Assembly: GCA_900762015.1 (NCBI GenBank)
Contig: CAAFEX010000011.1
Location: forward strand, 1-29,722
Length of the DNA: 29,722 nucleotides
Reading direction: 5' to 3'
Origin: an uncultured Collinsella sp.
Lineage (GTDB): Bacteria > Actinomycetota > Coriobacteriia > Coriobacteriales > Coriobacteriaceae
Part shown: piece after piece, positions 22,732 through 29,722 of the stretch
How the letters are laid out: each line of letters begins with the position of its first letter
Position numbering within the stretch: position 1 is the first letter of the stretch
Made by a program: the position numbers and the translations under genes
Notes under the pieces: model-generated
Told to the model about the DNA's origin: nothing
The model's database searches: none
What the model saw: the letters and a program-made list of their open reading frames with translations, nothing else

Positions 22732-24609
22732 TTGCGCGTTCCGTACCAAGACTGTTTTCATCTCATTGAGCCGCTGCTCGCCAAGGTCGAGAAGCCGAGT
22801 CGCTATATCGATCACGAGTGGGGCACGCTTTCCAAGGCCGATGCCGACTACCGTTGCTGCCTGATCTATCCGGATGTTTACGAGGTCGGTCTGCCCAACC
22901 AGGGCATCGCCATTCTCTACAACATCCTCAACCAGGCAGAGGGCATTTCCTGCGAGCGTGGCTATGTGCCGTGGCCCGATATGGGTGACGCCATGCGCGA
23001 GGCGGGTATTCCGCTGCTGTCGCTCGAAGGTGCTGCCCCCGTCGCTTCGTTTGATATCGTCGGCCTGCATGTGCCGCACGAGATGGCGGTGACGAATTTC
23101 CTCGAGGCTCTCGATCTCGCTGGCATTCCGCTGTTAGCGGCCGACCGAGGCGAAGACGACCCCATCATCATCGCCGGCGGCCCTTCGGTGTACAACCCCG
23201 AGCCGTACGCGGCCTTCTTCGATGCCATCCTCATCGGCGAGGGCGAGGAATCGCTGCTCGAGACCTGCCAGCTGCATCGCCGCCTGCGTGACGAAGGAGT
23301 CCCGCGCGCTCAGATTGTTGAGCAGCTCGCATCCATTGCCGGCAACTACGTGCCGTCGCTCTATGAGGTTCTTCACGACGAGCCCTGCTCGCCGCATGGC
23401 TACACCGTGCCGCGTGAGGGTAAGGATGCGCCGGCTGTGGTCTACAAGCGCGTCGTCGAGGATTTCGGCGCCACGAATCCGCTGTCGCAGTCGTGCGTGC
23501 CCTATGCGCAGCTGGTCCACGACCGCCTGTCTATCGAGATCCTGCGCGGCTGCGCCCGCGGCTGCCGTTTTTGCCAGGCCGGCATGACGTATCGCCCGGT
23601 GCGCGAGCGCTCGGCCGATCAGATCGTCTCGTCGGTGATTCAGGGTCTGGAAAAGACTGGCTATGACGAGGTGTCGCTGACCTCGCTCTCCACGACCGAC
23701 CACTCCTGCATTCGCGACGTGCTCGGCAGGCTCAACCGTCGCCTGGAGGATACGGGTATTCGCGTGTCTATTCCGTCGCAGCGCCTGGATTCGTTTGGCG
23801 TGGATATGGCCGAATCGGTCGCCGGCGAAAAGAAGGGCGGCCTGACGTTCGCGCCCGAGGCCGGCAGCCAGCGCATGCGCGACATCATTAACAAAAACGT
23901 GACCGAGGAGGACCTGGACCGTGCGGCCAAGGCAGCCTTCGAGGCCGGCTGGAACCGCATGAAGCTCTACTTTATGATGGGCCTTCCCGGCGAGCGCGAC
24001 GAGGATATCGTGGCCATCGCCAATCTGGCCGATCACGTGCTGGAGCTCGGTCGTTCCGTGGTGCCCAAGGCTCGTCGCGGCTCGATCTCGGTGTCCATCT
24101 CGGTTTCGGTCTTTATCCCCAAGGCTGCCACGCCGTTCCAGTGGTGCCCGCAGCTCGACTACGACGACGTCAAGCGTCGCCAGAAGCTGCTTATCACGAG
24201 CGTTCGCAACCGTGCCGTCCGTGTGCATTACCACGATGCCGAGACCTCGCTCATCGAGGCTGCGCTGTCCCGCGCCGGTCGTGACATGACGCCCGTCATC
24301 ATCGATGCTTGGCGCGCTGGCTCTCGCTTTGACGCCTGGGTAGAGCATTTCTCGCTCGATAACTGGAAGGAGGCTGCTGCCAAAAACGGCATCGACCTCA
24401 ATGAGCTTGTGCACCTGCCCTACGAGTTGGACTGGCGCCTGCCGTGGGAGCATGTGAGTCCCGGCTGCACGCGCGGCTTCCTCGAGCGCGAGTACCGTCG
24501 CTCGCTCGAGGGTGTCACGACTCCCGACTGCACCCGCACGTCGTGCACCGGCTGCGGGATCTGCCCCACGCTCCACGCCAAGAATGTATTGATGGGTGAT
24601 CGCGCATGA
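22732..24609 (+). CDS. Radical SAM protein, TIGR03960-like, with B12-binding-like N-terminus
   Basis: A 625-residue enzyme. The N-terminal part (about 35-250) contains PDVYEVGLPNQGIAILYNILN and IIIAGGPSVYNPEPYAAFFDAILIGEGEE, as in radical SAM proteins with a cobalamin-binding-like domain. The cluster motif is Cys274-x3-Cys278-x2-Cys281 in LRGCARGCRFCQAG. The C-terminus carries another Cys group (CTRTSCTGCGIC, within the last 25 residues) that could bind metal or a second cluster. Radical SAM proteins of this type are regularly paired with a DUF2344 partner, which is the next gene here, overlapping by four bases (ATGA). Substrate unknown. It starts with TTG at 22732, with AGGGG upstream overlapping the previous stop. 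Confidence 0.9.
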   Translation: MRVPYQDCFHLIEPLLAKVEKPSRYIDHEWGTLSKADADYRCCLIYPDVYEVGLPNQGIAILYNILNQAEGISCERGYVPWPDMGDAMREAGIPLLSLEGAAPVASFDIVGLHVPHEMAVTNFLEALDLAGIPLLAADRGEDDPIIIAGGPSVYNPEPYAAFFDAILIGEGEESLLETCQLHRRLRDEGVPRAQIVEQLASIAGNYVPSLYEVLHDEPCSPHGYTVPREGKDAPAVVYKRVVEDFGATNPLSQSCVPYAQLVHDRLSIEILRGCARGCRFCQAGMTYRPVRERSADQIVSSVIQGLEKTGYDEVSLTSLSTTDHSCIRDVLGRLNRRLEDTGIRVSIPSQRLDSFGVDMAESVAGEKKGGLTFAPEAGSQRMRDIINKNVTEEDLDRAAKAAFEAGWNRMKLYFMMGLPGERDEDIVAIANLADHVLELGRSVVPKARRGSISVSISVSVFIPKAATPFQWCPQLDYDDVKRRQKLLITSVRNRAVRVHYHDAETSLIEAALSRAGRDMTPVIIDAWRAGSRFDAWVEHFSLDNWKEAAAKNGIDLNELVHLPYELDWRLPWEHVSPGCTRGFLEREYRRSLEGVTTPDCTRTSCTGCGICPTLHAKNVLMGDRA

Positions 24610-25418
24610 GTGAGCGCCTGACCGACAACCCCTCGCTCTTTAGACTTCGTGTTCGCTATGGCAAGCGCGATCGCCTTAAGTACCTGGGCCATCTCGAAGT
24701 GATCCATACCATTGAGCGCATCGTGCGCCGTGCGGGACTTCCCTATGCCGTCACGCAGGGCTTCTCTCCGCACATGCGCGTGGGCTTCTCTTCGGCGTTA
24801 CCGGTGGGTACGTCGTCGACCTGCGAGTGGTATGACCTGTTTATGACCGAGTTCGTGGCGCTCGACGAGGCGTTTGGGCGCCTGGCTGCGGCGTCTCCGG
24901 CCGATCTGGCGCCCATCGAGGCGGCGTACATCGACGTGCGCACGCCGGCATTGACGGCGCAGCTCACGCGCCTGTCGTATCGCATCGATCTGCACTTGGA
25001 TCCCGAGGCGCCCGTAAGCGCCGACGAGGTGCGTCGTGCGATCGACACGCTGCGCGCGGACCATGGCATCGACTACGCACGCGGCAAAAAGAGCAAGCGC
25101 TTGGATTTGGATCACACGCTCGTGGGCTATGAACTCACGGCGGGGGAGCGCCCGGACCATTTAGTGCTCATGCTCGACACCCATGCCGACAACGAGGGCT
25201 CCATGCGTCCGGAAATTTTGCTTTCCGCTGTTGATGTTTTGTTGCAGGGCTTGACCCCGGGCGTGGATGCACCTATTGTTTCCACCGGTATGCAAGACCT
25301 CGTGACCATCTGCTCCTACGATGTCGAGCGTCAGAATCAAGCATGCGAGGACGACGAGGGCCGACTCGTCAGCCCCATACCTGTGCGAACTTGTGGATTT
25401 GCTCCACATACTCGTTGA
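24606..25418 (+). CDS. DUF2344 radical SAM-linked protein (TIGR03936-like)
   Basis: A 270-residue protein. Its N-terminus LRVRYGKRDRLKYLGHLEVIHTIERIVRRAGLPYAVTQGFSPHMRVGFSSALPVGTSS is the hallmark of DUF2344. It overlaps the radical SAM gene by four bases, so the two are translated together and probably act together. In many Firmicutes and actinobacteria this pair lies next to rng and the rplU-rpmA-obg genes; here rng is absent and rplU follows directly. The C-terminal 20 residues overlap the rplU promoter region. No function is established for the family to my knowledge. Confidence 0.9.
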   Translation: MSERLTDNPSLFRLRVRYGKRDRLKYLGHLEVIHTIERIVRRAGLPYAVTQGFSPHMRVGFSSALPVGTSSTCEWYDLFMTEFVALDEAFGRLAAASPADLAPIEAAYIDVRTPALTAQLTRLSYRIDLHLDPEAPVSADEVRRAIDTLRADHGIDYARGKKSKRLDLDHTLVGYELTAGERPDHLVLMLDTHADNEGSMRPEILLSAVDVLLQGLTPGVDAPIVSTGMQDLVTICSYDVERQNQACEDDEGRLVSPIPVRTCGFAPHTR

Positions 25419-25443
25419 CGGGGGTATTATCGCCTGCTACTAT
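25415..25443 (+). promoter_or_regulatory. Promoter of rplU-rpmA
   Basis: TTGACG (25415-25420), a 17-base spacer, and TACTAT (25438-25443). The -35 box overlaps the TGA stop of the DUF2344 gene. The start site would fall near 25450, giving a leader of about 35 bases. Confidence 0.75.
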
Positions 25444-25485
25444 ATTCGGCTGTTGCACTAACTGATGCATGAAGGGCAAGTAAAC

Positions 25486-25860
25486 ATGTACGCAATCGTT
25501 AACACGGGCGGCAAGCAGTACAAGGTCGCCACCGACGATGTCATCACCGTCGAGAAGATCGAGGGCAATGAGGGCGATAAGATCACCCTGCCGGTTATCT
25601 TCCTCAACGATGGTAAGAAGATCGTCACCGATCCCGACAAGCTGGCCAAGGCCAAGGTTACCGCTCAGATCGTTGAGCAGTTCAAGGGTGAGAAGCAGCT
25701 GGTCTTCAAGTTCCACAAGCGCAAGCGCTATCGTCGTCTGAAGGGTCACCGTCAGCAGCTGACCAAGCTGAAGATCGTGAAGGTTCAGGCTACCTCCCGC
25801 GCCAAGAAGGCTGTCAAGGCAGAGGCTGAGGCTGTTGCCGAGGCTCCCGTCGCCGAGTAG
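25486..25860 (+). CDS. rplU: 50S ribosomal protein L21
   Basis: A 124-residue L21, beginning MYAIVNTGGKQYKV, the family N-terminus, with the basic FKFHKRKRYRRLKGHRQQLTKLKI stretch that contacts 23S rRNA. It is about 20 residues longer than a typical L21 because of an Ala/Glu-rich C-terminal tail. I chose ATG 25486, with AAGGG ten bases upstream. An in-frame ATG at 25465 would add seven residues without homology and lacks a good ribosome binding site. rpmA follows after 33 bases. Confidence 0.97.
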   Translation: MYAIVNTGGKQYKVATDDVITVEKIEGNEGDKITLPVIFLNDGKKIVTDPDKLAKAKVTAQIVEQFKGEKQLVFKFHKRKRYRRLKGHRQQLTKLKIVKVQATSRAKKAVKAEAEAVAEAPVAE

Positions 25861-25893
25861 ATTACACTCGTAACGAAAGAGTAGGTATACACA

Positions 25894-26151
25894 ATGGCAC
25901 ACAAAAAAGGACTCGGTTCCTCCCGTAATGGCCGTGACTCCCGCGGTCAGCGCCTTGGCACGAAGCGCTATGCCGGCCAGACGGTAACCACGGGCACGAT
26001 TCTCGTCCGTCAGCACGGCACGCACATCCACCCGGGTGAGAACGTTGGCCGTGGCAAGGACGACACGCTGTTCGCGCTGGTCGACGGTACCGTTGAGTTC
26101 CACAAGGGTATCAAGCACAGGGTCAGCGTACGCCCGCTCGCGAACGCGTAA
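25894..26151 (+). CDS. rpmA: 50S ribosomal protein L27
   Basis: An 85-residue L27 starting MAHKKGLGSSRNGRDSRGQRLG, which is the mature N-terminus that reaches the peptidyl transferase centre. There is no cleavable N-terminal extension of the kind found in many Firmicutes. The body has the usual VRQHGTHIHPGENVGRGKDDTLFA. A ribosome binding site AAAGAGTAGG lies upstream. A terminator follows 25 bases after the stop. Confidence 0.98.
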   Translation: MAHKKGLGSSRNGRDSRGQRLGTKRYAGQTVTTGTILVRQHGTHIHPGENVGRGKDDTLFALVDGTVEFHKGIKHRVSVRPLANA

Positions 26152-26176
26152 TTCACCCTTCATAGAGCACATATGT

Positions 26177-26220
26177 GGGAGGCACTTGAGTTTTAGGATT
26201 CAAGGGTCTCCCTCTTTTTT
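26177..26220 (+). terminator. Terminator between rpmA and obgE
   Basis: A 13-position stem (26177-26189 with 26200-26212, one mismatch and one G-T pair) with a 10-base loop is followed by TCTTTTTT. The T-run ends two bases before the TAGGAGG ribosome binding site of obgE, leaving no room for a promoter between them. Confidence 0.88.
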
Positions 26221-26236
26221 GTAGGAGGCGATTCTG

Positions 26237-27703
26237 TTGTCACAGTTCACCGATATCAGCCGCATTAACGTGTGCGGCGGCGACGGCGGAGCCGGATGCA
26301 TGTCGTTTAGGCGCGAGGCATTTGTCCCCAAGGGCGGCCCCGATGGCGGCGACGGCGGTCGTGGCGGCAATGTCGTCATCCAGGCCGATGCTCAGCTGTC
26401 TTCGCTGATCGATTACCGCTTTAAGCATCACTTCCGCGCCGAGCGCGGCACGCACGGGCAGGGTGCCCGTCGTAACGGTAAGAGCGGCGAGGACCTGATT
26501 CTCAAGGTCCCTATGGGTACCGTGGTACGCGAGCTCGACCCCGAGACGCAGACACCGATGTTCGAGATTGCCGACCTGGTGCACGACGGCGAGCACGTCG
26601 TCGTGGCGCCCGGTGGTGCCGGCGGTCTGGGCAATACCCACTTTGTGACGTCGGTGCGCCGCGCTCCGGCCTTTGCCCAGCTAGGCGAGCCGGCCGAGGA
26701 GCACTGGATTGAGCTCGAGATGAAGCTTATGGCCGATGCCGCACTCGTGGGCTTTCCCTCGGTGGGTAAGTCATCGCTCATTGCGCGCATGAGTGCCGCC
26801 CGCCCCAAGATTGCTGACTACCCGTTTACCACACTCGTGCCCAATCTGGGCATGGTGCGTGCCGGCGAATATTCTTACGTCGTTGCCGACGTCCCCGGTC
26901 TTATCGAGGGCGCGAGCGAGGGCAAGGGCCTGGGTCACCAGTTCTTGCGTCACATTGAGCGTACGGCCCTGATCATGCATGTCGTCGACATGACGGGCGG
27001 TTTTGAGGATCGCGATCCGGTTGAGGACTATCGCATCATCAACCGCGAGCTCGAGCAGTATGGCGCCGAGCTTTCGGAGCGTCCGCAGATCGTCGTTGCC
27101 AACAAGTGCGACGCGCCGGGCACGGCCGACAAGATTGCCGACCTCAAGCGCGCAGCGCTCGACGATGGACATATGTTCTTTGCCGTGTCTGCTGTTACGG
27201 GCGCCGGCCTCAACACGCTGATGCTTGCCGTGGGCGAGCAGGTGGCTAAGCTGCGCGCCGAGTTGGCTGTCTCTGATGAGCCGGTTGTTCTGCGCGACGA
27301 TGAGTGGGAGCGTCGTCGCCTGCAGCGTGAGAAGCGTTTCCGCATTGTCCAGGAAGAGCCCGGTGCCTTCCGCGTGGTCGGCCGTGCCATCGAGCGCATG
27401 GTCATTCAGACCGACTGGGAAAATGAGGAAGCCGTCATTTACCTGCAGCATAAGTTTGCGCGTATGGGTGTTGACGACGCGCTCGAGAAGGCCGGTTGCC
27501 GTGCGGGCGACGAGGTCCGCATTTGCCAGCGCGCCTTTGACTTTGAGGGCGCTGAGGACTTCTCGGAGTACGAGGAGCTCGAGGATGCTGGCGAGGACGT
27601 TGCCGTTGAGGCCATTGACGTGACCGATGCTGCGGATGAGGGCGTCGAGGTTGTCGATGCGGTGGATGCCGCGGACGATGCCGAGACCCCGGAGGGCGAG
27701 TAA
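26237..27703 (+). CDS. obgE: GTPase ObgE/CgtA
   Basis: A 488-residue ribosome-associated GTPase acting in late 50S assembly and stress control. The glycine-rich Obg domain fills about 1-160 (GGDGGAGCMSFRREAFVPKGGPDGGDGGRGGNV). The G domain has P-loop GFPSVGKSS from 172, the switch PFTTLVPNLG, DVPGLIEGA and NKCD (289-292). An OCT domain follows (about 345-435). The final 55 residues are an acidic tail rich in Asp/Glu/Val/Ala with the near-repeated pattern DAADE/DAADD, longer than in many homologues. It starts with TTG at 26237, TAGGAGG eight bases upstream. The rpmA terminator immediately precedes it. Confidence 0.97.
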   Translation: MSQFTDISRINVCGGDGGAGCMSFRREAFVPKGGPDGGDGGRGGNVVIQADAQLSSLIDYRFKHHFRAERGTHGQGARRNGKSGEDLILKVPMGTVVRELDPETQTPMFEIADLVHDGEHVVVAPGGAGGLGNTHFVTSVRRAPAFAQLGEPAEEHWIELEMKLMADAALVGFPSVGKSSLIARMSAARPKIADYPFTTLVPNLGMVRAGEYSYVVADVPGLIEGASEGKGLGHQFLRHIERTALIMHVVDMTGGFEDRDPVEDYRIINRELEQYGAELSERPQIVVANKCDAPGTADKIADLKRAALDDGHMFFAVSAVTGAGLNTLMLAVGEQVAKLRAELAVSDEPVVLRDDEWERRRLQREKRFRIVQEEPGAFRVVGRAIERMVIQTDWENEEAVIYLQHKFARMGVDDALEKAGCRAGDEVRICQRAFDFEGAEDFSEYEELEDAGEDVAVEAIDVTDAADEGVEVVDAVDAADDAETPEGE

Positions 27704-27706
27704 GCC

Positions 27707-28384
27707 ATGTCGCTGCGCGGTGGAATCGGTCTGCCCGAGCTTCCTCTAGAGGACGGGCAGGAGTTTAGGCTTGGCATTATGGGTGGCACTTTTGATCCCA
27801 TCCATTACGGGCACCTGGTGACTGCCGAGCAGGCGCGCGAGTCGCTCGACTTGGACGCTGTGCTCTTTATGCCGGCAGGGTCTCCCGCCTTTAAGCTTGA
27901 CAAGCCGGTGACGCCTGCCGAGGACCGTTATGCCATGACGGTCCTCGCCACCGCCGCGAACCCGGCCTTTTTGGCGAGCCGGTTCGAGATCGACCGTCCG
28001 GGCGTAACCTATACGGCCGATACGCTTCATGCCCTTCGCGACTTTTACCCGCCGCAGGTAAAGCTCTACTTTATTACGGGCGCCGACGCGATTATCGATA
28101 TTGTGACCTGGCATGATGCCGAACGAATCGCTGAGCTTGCCACCTTTATTGCTGCGACGCGACCGGGCTTTGATATCGATACGGCGCGTGCCCGAATCAA
28201 AGAGTCGGGACTGCCGTTCGACGTGCGCTATATTCAGATTCCGGCGCTGGCGATCAGCTCGACGAACATTCGTAAGCGAGTTGCTCGCGGCATGAGCGTG
28301 CGCTATCTTACGAGCGAGTCCGTGCTCGGCTACATTCGCAAGCGCGGTTTGTATGTCGATTTGGGCCAAGAAGATTTTGAGTGA
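27707..28384 (+). CDS. nadD: Nicotinate-nucleotide adenylyltransferase
   Basis: A 225-residue enzyme that makes deamido-NAD from nicotinate mononucleotide and ATP. The nucleotidyltransferase motifs GGTFDPIHYGHL (26-37) and ISSTNIRKR (183-191) are intact. The protein has about 20 extra residues before the first strand compared with typical NadD; they do not look like a signal peptide. The ATG at 27707 lies three bases after the obgE stop, with GGAGG in the obgE end. yqeK follows 12 bases later, the usual neighbour order nadD-yqeK-rsfS. Confidence 0.95.
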   Translation: MSLRGGIGLPELPLEDGQEFRLGIMGGTFDPIHYGHLVTAEQARESLDLDAVLFMPAGSPAFKLDKPVTPAEDRYAMTVLATAANPAFLASRFEIDRPGVTYTADTLHALRDFYPPQVKLYFITGADAIIDIVTWHDAERIAELATFIAATRPGFDIDTARARIKESGLPFDVRYIQIPALAISSTNIRKRVARGMSVRYLTSESVLGYIRKRGLYVDLGQEDFE

Positions 28385-28396
28385 TGGGGGTCTACG

Positions 28397-29005
28397 TTGT
28401 CGGTAGAGGATCAGTTTGAGGGCGATGAGCGCGCACTGCTCAAGCGCATTCAAGAGCTGCTCGATGTTCGCATGAAGGATAAGCGCAAGCGCTATGTGCA
28501 TTCGCTGGGTGTTGCCGAGACCGCACTTCATCTGGCCGAGGTCTACGGCGTTGACCGCTTTGATGCCGCTGCCGCCGGCCTGATCCATGACTGGGACAAA
28601 GTGCTCTCCGACGACGAGCTGGTCACGCGCGCTCTGCATTACGGCATTAAGATTGCCGGCTCTCCTTCCGCCGCGACGCCGCTTTTGCATGGCCCTGTTG
28701 CCGCCTATGAACTTCCGCAGCTTTTTCCCGAGCTGTCGCCGGCGGTCTTTCAGGCTGTCGACCGTCACACCGTGGGCGCTTGCGACATGACGCCGCTCGA
28801 TATGGTGGTCTTTGTGGCTGATGCCATCGAACCCAACCGCCACGGCGATTATGCCCATGCGCTGCGCAAGATGGTGGGGGAGTCGACGCTCGATGAGTTG
28901 TTCTTCTCCTGTTTTGCGCAGGGTCTGGTCTATGTGATCCAGTCCGGGCGCTATCTTTATCCCACGGCTATTACGATTTACAACCATTACGCCCAGCTGC
29001 GCTAG
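28397..29005 (+). CDS. yqeK: HD-domain Ap4A hydrolase-like protein YqeK
   Basis: A 202-residue HD hydrolase. The metal-binding residues are His35 (YVHSLGV), His64-Asp65 (GLIHDWDK), a His in LLHGPVAAYEL, His in DRHTVG and Asp in VADAIEPNR. Family members from Bacillus and relatives cleave Ap4A symmetrically to two ADP. The N-terminal ERALLKRIQELLDVRMKDKRKRYVHS is typical. It starts with TTG at 28397, GGGGG upstream. It lies between nadD and rsfS, as in many Gram-positives. Confidence 0.92.
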   Translation: MSVEDQFEGDERALLKRIQELLDVRMKDKRKRYVHSLGVAETALHLAEVYGVDRFDAAAAGLIHDWDKVLSDDELVTRALHYGIKIAGSPSAATPLLHGPVAAYELPQLFPELSPAVFQAVDRHTVGACDMTPLDMVVFVADAIEPNRHGDYAHALRKMVGESTLDELFFSCFAQGLVYVIQSGRYLYPTAITIYNHYAQLR

Positions 29006-29033
29006 CTCGGGTGCGTCTAGAAAGAGGTATTCC

Positions 29034-29489
29034 ATGGCCGACGAGACCATGACCGACGAGCAGATTCTTGAAGGCGTGGAGCACAAGAGCTTCGTCGCCA
29101 CGTCCGACCGCACTGCCGCCTCGCTGTCCGCGAGCGGTGTCGCCGCCGAGGATGTCGCCCGCGCCGCCGCGCAGGCCGCCTACGACAAGAAGGGCGAGGA
29201 CGTTCAGGTGCTCGACCTGACCGAGCTTTCCGATGTGTGCGACTACTTTGTGCTTGCCACCGGTGCCAACAACCGCCAGGTCGATTCAATTGTCGACGAG
29301 ATCGAGGAGAAGGTCGCCGAGGCTTGCGGCGAGCATCCGTTCTCCATCGAGGGCCGCGAGCAGAAGACTTGGATGCTCATGGACTACGGTTCGGTTGTCG
29401 TCCACGTCTTCACTCCCGAAGCCCGCGACTTCTACCGCCTCGAGAAACTCTGGGGAGACGCCCCCCAGCTTCCCCTCGACCTCCTCTAA
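29034..29489 (+). CDS. rsfS: Ribosome silencing factor RsfS
   Basis: A 151-residue protein that binds L14 and keeps subunits apart when nutrients are scarce. The core shows the family pattern: KKGEDVQVLDLTELSDVCDYFVLATGANNRQVDSIVDEIEEKV, then WMLMDYGSVVVHVFTPEARDFYRLEKLWGDA. About 40 residues at the N-terminus precede the usual core and are polar and Ala-rich. The ATG at 29034 has AGAGG upstream. A copy of the palindromic repeat starts one base after its stop codon. Confidence 0.95.
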   Translation: MADETMTDEQILEGVEHKSFVATSDRTAASLSASGVAAEDVARAAAQAAYDKKGEDVQVLDLTELSDVCDYFVLATGANNRQVDSIVDEIEEKVAEACGEHPFSIEGREQKTWMLMDYGSVVVHVFTPEARDFYRLEKLWGDAPQLPLDLL

Positions 29490-29490
29490 A

Positions 29491-29523
29491 TGATTTTTCT
29501 GGGACGGGGATAAAATAATCATT
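29491..29523. repeat. Single copy of the pheA-upstream REP-like unit
   Basis: These 33 bases (TGATTTTTCTGGGACGGGG followed by ATAAAATAATCATT) match the unit at 3836-3869 (minus strand reading) at 31 of 33 positions. The ends TGATT and AATCA can pair, giving a small hairpin around the GGGACGGGG core. It begins directly after the rsfS stop, 103 bases before the RAYT-like gene. Confidence 0.85.
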
Positions 29524-29533
29524 GCTACCGTTT

Positions 29534-29573
29534 GCCGAACCGCTCACCTTTGTTGGGCGGTTCGGCCCTTTTC
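29534..29573 (+). terminator. Terminator after rsfS
   Basis: A perfect 10-bp stem GCCGAACCGC/GCGGTTCGGC (29534-29543 with 29557-29566) with a 13-base loop is followed by CCTTTTCTT. It ends the obgE-rsfS run and separates it from the transposase-like gene. Confidence 0.82.
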
Positions 29574-29626
29574 TTCCTTTCCTTTTGTATGCTGTGACTA
29601 CTGCATCCTTGGAAGGGAGGGTTTCG

Positions 29627-29722
29627 ATGACTCGTGTTGCCCGTGCGTTGTCCGAACTCGGCCATTATCACGTCATGCTCAAGGGCTGTGCTGGCCAGCT
29701 GATCTTCGAAGACGATGACGAT
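29627..29722 (+). CDS. REP-associated tyrosine transposase-like protein (Y1/RAYT), 3' partial
   Basis: Only the first 32 codons are inside the window. They read MTRVARALSELGHYHVMLKG followed by CAGQLIFEDDDD. The pattern (S/A)xxxYHVMLxGxxxQxIFxDDxD is the N-terminus of Y1_Tnp/RAYT proteins, single-strand HUH nucleases related to the IS200/IS605 transposase. The catalytic HUH pair and Tyr would lie beyond the window edge, so activity cannot be judged. AAGGGAGG precedes the ATG by six bases. A palindromic unit lies 103 bases upstream, the usual kind of neighbour for a RAYT gene. Confidence 0.75.
   Translation, partial: MTRVARALSELGHYHVMLKGCAGQLIFEDDDD

Noticed and set aside
25369..26172. Minus-strand ORF of 267 codons opposite rplU and rpmA
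   Set aside because: L21 and L27 are unmistakable on the plus strand with promoter, ribosome binding sites and terminator. The reverse frame shows no motif.
1..29722. CRISPR arrays, prophage genes, toxin-antitoxin or defence islands
   Set aside because: No regularly spaced direct repeats, phage structural genes or recognisable defence proteins were seen. The only mobile-type signals are the palindromes and the partial RAYT-like gene.

Overview
The window looks like a chromosomal segment of a high-GC Gram-positive coriobacterium, most likely Collinsella or a close relative. That assignment is my inference. It rests on GC-rich third positions, frequent TTG starts, actinobacterial-style ribosomal and Obg proteins beside a full mreBCD-mrdA-rodA cluster, and a one-piece aromatic amino acid operon with an AroE-AroK fusion. 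No database search was possible. There is no stretch above 300 bases without a gene. No CRISPR array, prophage or integrated plasmid is visible.

Layout. (1) 1-811: the end of a polysaccharide-export ABC ATPase, then tRNA-Arg(TCT) with a strong terminator. (2) 874-9405, minus strand: a compact operon read in the order aroF-tyrA-aroB-aroA-aroC-pheA-aroE/aroK-aroQ. It encodes all seven shikimate steps from PEP and erythrose-4-phosphate to chorismate, plus chorismate mutase/prephenate dehydratase and prephenate dehydrogenase. Only the final aminotransferase is missing. Its leader (9416-9516) holds a terminator-like hairpin and a possible short leader ORF. Two palindromes sit inside the operon: a long one upstream of pheA and a shorter one upstream of aroQ. 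(3) 9569-12486: promoter, tRNA-Arg(CCG), terminator and a P-type cation ATPase. (4) 12590-15698: a double zinc-ribbon membrane protein, a cytoplasmic cyclophilin with a good promoter, and a TPR membrane protein. (5) 15814-21774: the elongasome genes mreB, mreC, mreD, mrdA (PBP2) and rodA. (6) 21793-25418: a DUF697-like protein, then a radical SAM enzyme and its DUF2344 partner, which overlap by four bases. (7) 25415-26220: a promoter, rplU, rpmA and a terminator. (8) 26237-29489: obgE, nadD, yqeK and rsfS, linking ribosome assembly, NAD synthesis and ribosome silencing. (9) 29491-29722: a copy of the pheA-type palindrome, a terminator, and the first 32 codons of a REP-associated (Y1/RAYT-like) transposase.

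The most interesting signal is a dispersed palindromic repeat. The 33-34 nt unit occurs twice as an inverted pair inside the aromatic operon and once just upstream of a RAYT-like gene. This suggests a REP/RAYT system that has placed a very long hairpin in the middle of a core biosynthetic operon. Second is the possible attenuator in the aroF leader. Third is a terminator whose T-run ends only two bases before the obgE ribosome binding site, so obgE probably depends on readthrough or an internal promoter.
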